DNA from: Phycisphaerae bacterium
GTDB taxonomy: Bacteria > Planctomycetota > Phycisphaerae > UBA1845
Direction of reading: 5' to 3'
Length of the DNA: 8,191 nt
Assembly: GCA_021604825.1 (NCBI GenBank)
Contig: BQJS01000209.1
Coordinates: 1-8,191 of the forward strand
In this document: in pieces, positions 6,306-8,191 of the stretch
Layout of the letters: every line of letters starts with the position of its first letter
How positions within the stretch are numbered: the stretch's first letter is position 1
Made by a program: the position numbers and the translations under genes
The notes under the pieces: generated by a model
Databases searched by the model: none
Told to the model about the DNA's origin: nothing
The model's input: the letters and a program-made list of their open reading frames with translations, nothing else

Positions 6306-6692
6306 ATGATCGAAGAACATAAAACGCAACGTCGCGGATCGTTTCTGGTCGAAGCCGCCGCCGCAATCACGATTCTGGGCATCTTGGTGGCATTGGCAGC
6401 GTCGGCGACCTTGAGCTTTGCCAAAACGCAAGACCACTATCACAAACGATTGGCTGCTTCTTGGGCGGCTGAGGCGCAGATGGAACGGTACATCGCCGGC
6501 GCAGCGATCGATTCGACACCACCCGATGGAACGGTCACCGAGAACATCGCGCTCACCACATCGGTCGAACCCGGTACCGGTCAGTGGGAGAAATTCGATT
6601 TGGTGGTCGTGTCGGCCCGCATCGAAAACAAACGAGGTAAGGCTGTTGTCGAATCGGTTCGATGTTATCTGCCGCGGGAGGTTGGGCCATGA
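6306..6692 (+). CDS. GspI-like minor pseudopilin
   Basis: This encodes a 128-residue type IV pilin-like protein. Basic residues lead to RRG, then SFLVEAAAAITILGILVA: cleavage by a prepilin peptidase after Gly11 would leave Ser12 at +1 and the conserved Glu16 at +5. Residue +1 is Ser rather than the usual Phe or Met. After the hydrophobic helix, RLAASWAAEAQMERYIAG (48-65) resembles the A-W-AeNq signature of GspI. The remainder has the usual small beta domain with a Gly-x-Trp (GQW, 92-94) and alternating Val strands. In T2SS, GspI is the hub of the I-J-K tip complex that starts pseudopilus assembly. The gene starts 2 nt after the preceding stop with no clear ribosome site, so coupled translation is likely. 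Assignment to the pseudopilin family is firm, and to GspI moderate. Confidence 0.8.
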   Translation: MIEEHKTQRRGSFLVEAAAAITILGILVALAASATLSFAKTQDHYHKRLAASWAAEAQMERYIAGAAIDSTPPDGTVTENIALTTSVEPGTGQWEKFDLVVVSARIENKRGKAVVESVRCYLPREVGP

Positions 6693-7198
6693 TTCGTCCA
6701 AATGTGCGACTTCGCGGGATGGCGTTGATCACCATGGTCGCCTTGGTTCCGATGATCATTGTGATCACAACGGTATCCGCCATGCTCATCGACCGCGTGC
6801 TCCGAGTGCAACGTGAAGCATCGTACCGCGTGGCCAACGTCGAGACGGCGACGCGGTTGGTCGATCAGTTGCGCATCGACGCAGCCAGCGCTTCGAGCGT
6901 GACGTTGAACGAGCAAGCGAACAGACTTGTGTTCACCACGGCTGAGAACGACGCAACGGTCGAGTACACACTCGATGACGGCGTAGTAGTCCGCAATGAC
7001 TCAGACCCCAACGCCCCGATCTTCCCCGCGTGGTCGTTCGTCCATGCCAATGTTCAATTGTCGTTGGAGGAATCGTCGGCGACCGCCCCGCTTATTTGGC
7101 TGCGGGTTGAATACGAAGTCGAATTGCGAAAGAAAGTCATCCAAGTGGCGGAGATGACCACGGCGATCCATGTCGGAAATCGGGAGGCCCAACCGTGA
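6689..7198 (+). CDS. GspJ-like minor pseudopilin lacking Glu+5
   Basis: This encodes a 169-residue pilin-like protein. The N-terminus RLRG, then MALITMVALVPMIIVI fits a prepilin peptidase site after Gly10, but position +5 is Thr15 rather than Glu. The body looks like GspJ: ATRLVDQLRIDAASA (54-68) after the helix, then VEYTLDDGVVVR (91-102), comparable to the V-x-Y-x-L-x-x-G-x-L-x-R strand pair of GspJ. It is close to the usual GspJ length (about 190). The start at 6689 overlaps the stop of the preceding gene as ATGA and has GGGAGG about 7 nt upstream. The frame's earlier ATG at 6662 lies inside the preceding gene, would add residues before the signal and is rejected. It probably sits at the pseudopilus tip with its two neighbours. 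Family assignment is inferred from pattern and gene order. Confidence 0.75.
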   Translation: MIRPNVRLRGMALITMVALVPMIIVITTVSAMLIDRVLRVQREASYRVANVETATRLVDQLRIDAASASSVTLNEQANRLVFTTAENDATVEYTLDDGVVVRNDSDPNAPIFPAWSFVHANVQLSLEESSATAPLIWLRVEYEVELRKKVIQVAEMTTAIHVGNREAQP

Positions 7199-7590
7199 AA
7201 CATCCATCGCGCCGAAACGCAATGACGCTAATCATCGTACTCGCGGTCATGGCATTGATCGGGGGCGTGGTTGTCGGGTTAACCCATCACACAGCCACCC
7301 TGCATCAACAAATCCGCCATCAACGGATGAAGGCAGCCGCCCGTTATTGCACACACAGCGCCAACGAGTTGCTACACCGCAGCCCAGCATCAATACCAAC
7401 GGACGGCGACCCGTTGAAACTAGAAATAGATTCGCTATTCGCCGCCGGACTCAAGGGCACAGGCAACATTCAATGTGCAACGATCGACGAATCCACAACG
7501 TGTGAAATCGATGTCGTCGTGCGCTTGTCGCGACGAAGCATCCGACGACGCACGCCTGTGGCCACTCAACAGCTATCGCACGATCCCTAA
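7195..7590 (+). CDS. Short GspK-like minor pseudopilin
   Basis: This encodes a 131-residue protein with a GTG start at 7195 that overlaps the preceding stop as GTGA, with GGGAGG 7 nt upstream. The N-terminus SRRNA, then MTLIIVLAVMALIGGVVV is a pilin-like signal and helix. Cleavage would follow Ala9 rather than Gly, and +5 is Ile14. Absence of Glu at +5 is normal for GspK. RMKAAARYCTHSANELL (44-60) matches the Ala-rich stretch after the helix in GspK. True GspK is about 300 residues with a large helical domain that caps the tip. Here only about 70 residues follow, ending in an Arg-rich stretch (RRSIRRR, 113-119). It may be a reduced GspK or another minor pilin (PilX-like). It is the last gene of the operon. 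I see no frameshift that would restore a longer product. Confidence 0.7.
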   Translation: MKHPSRRNAMTLIIVLAVMALIGGVVVGLTHHTATLHQQIRHQRMKAAARYCTHSANELLHRSPASIPTDGDPLKLEIDSLFAAGLKGTGNIQCATIDESTTCEIDVVVRLSRRSIRRRTPVATQQLSHDP

Positions 7591-7672
7591 AATCGATTCT
7601 GCCGACGAACGCCATCACGCGCTTGGACGATTGTCGTTTGGGCGACACGGGGTGTTGCGTTAGAATTCCGAC
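7591..7672 (+). promoter_or_regulatory. Promoter of zinc-ribbon gene, leaderless type
   Basis: TAGAAT (7661-7666) matches the -10 consensus at five of six positions. TTGGGC (7638-7643) lies 17 nt upstream as a fair -35 box. Transcription would start about 7 nt after the -10 box, which falls on the GTG start codon at 7673. No Shine-Dalgarno sequence precedes that GTG, so a leaderless mRNA is the natural reading. A 5-bp hairpin TGTCG/CGACA (7632-7647) overlaps the -35 region and has no T-run, so it is not a convincing terminator for the upstream operon. Confidence 0.45.
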
Positions 7673-8191
7673 GTGAGTCCAGACATCGACACCAACCAAT
7701 CAGCCAACGATCACGCACGCGTTAAACGCAACGCTCGAAAGCGAATTGCCGGCCGAGTGCTGGTTGTGATGGGCATGCCATTGGGCTCTGCGGTGGCGGC
7801 ATATTGGTTCTATCTTTCGGATAGCCCAATTGTTCAAATCCCCAAAGTCCGCCCACTGCTGGCGATCGTGTTGATGTTGGCCGTGACGTTTGTCACGATA
7901 AGATCGATTTTTCGAGATCGCTATCGAAGGGGCATGCTATTACGTATCAACGACGGCAAGTGCCCTCGGTGCGGATACGATTTGCGAGAGTCTGGCGGTC
8001 GATGTCCGGAATGCGGCGATGCGCACCTGCAACTTTCCGACGAGCAGGGTCTGACGCCGGGCGGTGATTCGCACGTGTTTCGAAATGCACTCTTGCTGAT
8101 TTTCTCGTATTGCCTTTCGCTCATGTTGCTCGTCAACCCGAGCTTCATAGGCTCAATAAATCAGTTCGCCGGACATCTATATGAGGACGCG
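7673..8191 (+). CDS. Zinc-ribbon membrane protein (3' end outside window)
   Basis: This is an open frame of 173 codons that continues past the right edge. After a polar, basic N-terminus come hydrophobic segments at about residues 28-48 and 60-79, a basic stretch (RDRYRRG, 81-87), and a four-cysteine zinc ribbon CPRCGYDLRESGGRCPECG (Cys97, 100, 111, 114). A third hydrophobic segment lies at about 138-160. The CPxCGYDLR...CPECG ribbon recurs in uncharacterised membrane proteins of planctomycetes. Binding of one zinc ion, probably on the cytoplasmic side, is likely, but no activity is known to me. The GTG at 7673 is chosen because an in-frame TAG lies at 7661-7663 and the N-terminus from there is plausible. 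A later GTG at 7757 and ATG at 7769 would remove part of the first helix. It seems to be separate from the secretion operon. Confidence 0.85.
   Translation, partial: MSPDIDTNQSANDHARVKRNARKRIAGRVLVVMGMPLGSAVAAYWFYLSDSPIVQIPKVRPLLAIVLMLAVTFVTIRSIFRDRYRRGMLLRINDGKCPRCGYDLRESGGRCPECGDAHLQLSDEQGLTPGGDSHVFRNALLLIFSYCLSLMLLVNPSFIGSINQFAGHLYEDA

Overview
The window looks like chromosomal DNA of a moderately GC-rich Gram-negative bacterium. My best guess is Planctomycetota, near Phycisphaerae. This is an inference, resting mainly on the last gene, a membrane protein with a CPRCGYDLRESGGRCPECG zinc ribbon of a style I associate with planctomycete genomes. A Gly/Asp/Asn-rich lipoprotein with a beta-propeller-like body and a compact type II secretion/type IV pilus-like (T2SS/T4P) operon with unusual parts fit the same picture. 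No tRNA, rRNA, CRISPR array, insertion sequence or phage gene is visible.

Left part (1-1922, genes on the minus strand). Positions 1-285 are apparently non-coding and carry a perfect short palindrome (103-122) of the dispersed-repeat type. A 78-residue single-cluster ferredoxin (286-522) lies downstream of a 397-residue lipoprotein (729-1922). A strong hairpin (646-677) between them suggests separate transcription. The lipoprotein has a lipobox, a linker of about 64 residues made almost only of Gly, Asp and Asn, and five repeats of about 50 residues that resemble propeller blades.

Middle (1923-2738). A divergent intergenic region of 322 bp holds a 16-bp dyad, a -10-like box and a leader hairpin. 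It is followed by a 106-residue protein with two membrane segments and no recognised family (2245-2565).

Right part (2739-7590, plus strand). Six tightly packed genes form one apparent operon: a GspE/PilB-type assembly ATPase (2739-3887), a canonical GspF/PilC platform protein (3930-5129), a second divergent platform protein (5143-6303), and three minor pseudopilin-like proteins resembling GspI (6306-6692), GspJ (6689-7198) and a shortened GspK (7195-7590). The last two junctions are 4-bp ATGA/GTGA overlaps, which suggests translational coupling. By family knowledge the ATPase powers the platform, and I-J-K-type proteins form the tip of a pseudopilus. The major pseudopilin (G), H, the secretin (D), the C/L/M proteins and the prepilin peptidase are not in the window and would have to be encoded elsewhere.

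The most distinctive points are the two full-length platform proteins in tandem, the ATPase without its usual N-terminal recruitment domain, and two pseudopilins lacking the usual Glu at +5. After an 82-bp gap, the zinc-ribbon membrane protein starts at a GTG (7673), apparently as a leaderless transcript, and runs off the right edge.
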